Origin: Streptomyces sp. NBC_01353
GTDB lineage: Bacteria; Actinomycetota; Actinomycetes; Streptomycetales; Streptomycetaceae
NCBI RefSeq assembly: GCF_036237275.1
Contig: NZ_CP108352.1
Coordinates: forward strand, 5,456,001 to 5,520,000
Reading direction: 5' to 3'
DNA: 64,000 nucleotides
Shown here: positions 63,927 through 64,000 of the stretch, one piece after another
Numbering within the stretch: position 1 is the first letter of the stretch
Layout: each line of letters starts with the position of its first letter
The notes under the pieces: model-generated
The model's input: the letters and a program-made list of their open reading frames with translations, nothing else
What the model was told of the DNA's origin: nothing
The model's database searches: none
Made by a program: the position numbers and the translations under genes

Positions 63927-64000
63927 CCGGGCCATCCTGCACCACGGCACCCCCAGACGTCCCCCAGGGTGGACCTTCCCTCGTCGTCCTCCGTATGGCG

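Overview
The window is high-GC actinobacterial chromosome, almost certainly Streptomyces. The evidence is the strongly GC-biased third codon positions, frequent GTG/TTG starts, ATGA/GTGA overlaps, class E and class F sortases, a cellulose-synthase-like/copper-radical-oxidase/GH6 locus (cslA-glxA-cslZ) with a nearby AA10 LPMO, DasR-type operators, an Ehu-type transporter and a PAS-GGDEF-EAL protein. No phage genes, insertion sequences or CRISPR arrays were seen.

Layout. 1-5.63 kb: a visibly lower-GC segment with a DUF262/GmrSD-like gene cut by the left edge, a membrane-anchored unknown protein and a PLD-nuclease/SF2-helicase/DUF3427 protein; this looks like an acquired defence segment. 5.7-16 kb: SEC-C protein, class E sortase, MFS exporter with a divergent HxlR regulator and paired operator, YidC-like insertase, FAH-family hydrolase, sugar-type oxidoreductase with DUF336 partner and divergent ROK regulator, and a repeat-rich wall protein ending in an LAxTG sortase-E signal. 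16-24.4 kb: a phosphonate uptake and breakdown region (GntR regulator, FAD oxidoreductase, phosphonatase-like HAD, ATPase, two permeases, binding lipoprotein) followed by a Tat-exported phosphodiesterase. Two transcription units here share a 16-bp upstream element and both have strong leader hairpins.

24.4-26.6 kb: HAD-IIA phosphatase and a surface protein/class F sortase pair. 26.9-37.5 kb: the apical-glycan locus cslZ, glxA, cslA, then tRNA-Lys, an NlpC/P60-like wall protein, an SPFH protein with a large in-frame minisatellite, and the LPMO gene behind a DasR operator. 37.5-52 kb: acyl-CoA synthetase, NarL-type two-component pair, a second tRNA-Lys, IclR regulator, ehuBCDA, LLM oxidoreductase, GH18 chitinase with a classical paired chitinase operator, cdgA-like c-di-GMP protein, M6-type protease and a third tRNA-Lys. 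52-54.6 kb: Prim-Pol-like protein, small conserved protein, TetR regulator and divergent thioredoxin-fold protein.

54.8-64 kb: a three-gene unit (RecB/Cas4-like nuclease with a probable Fe-S cluster, a 529-aa protein of unknown fold, SF1 helicase), then PAP2 phosphatase, histidine phosphatase, an XRE-TPR regulator, a small protein that resembles the C-terminal half of the Prim-Pol-like protein, a spermidine-synthase-like methyltransferase and a membrane-anchored unknown. The best candidates for undescribed biology are the nuclease/unknown/helicase operon, the shared element plus leader structures in the phosphonate region, and the left-edge defence segment.
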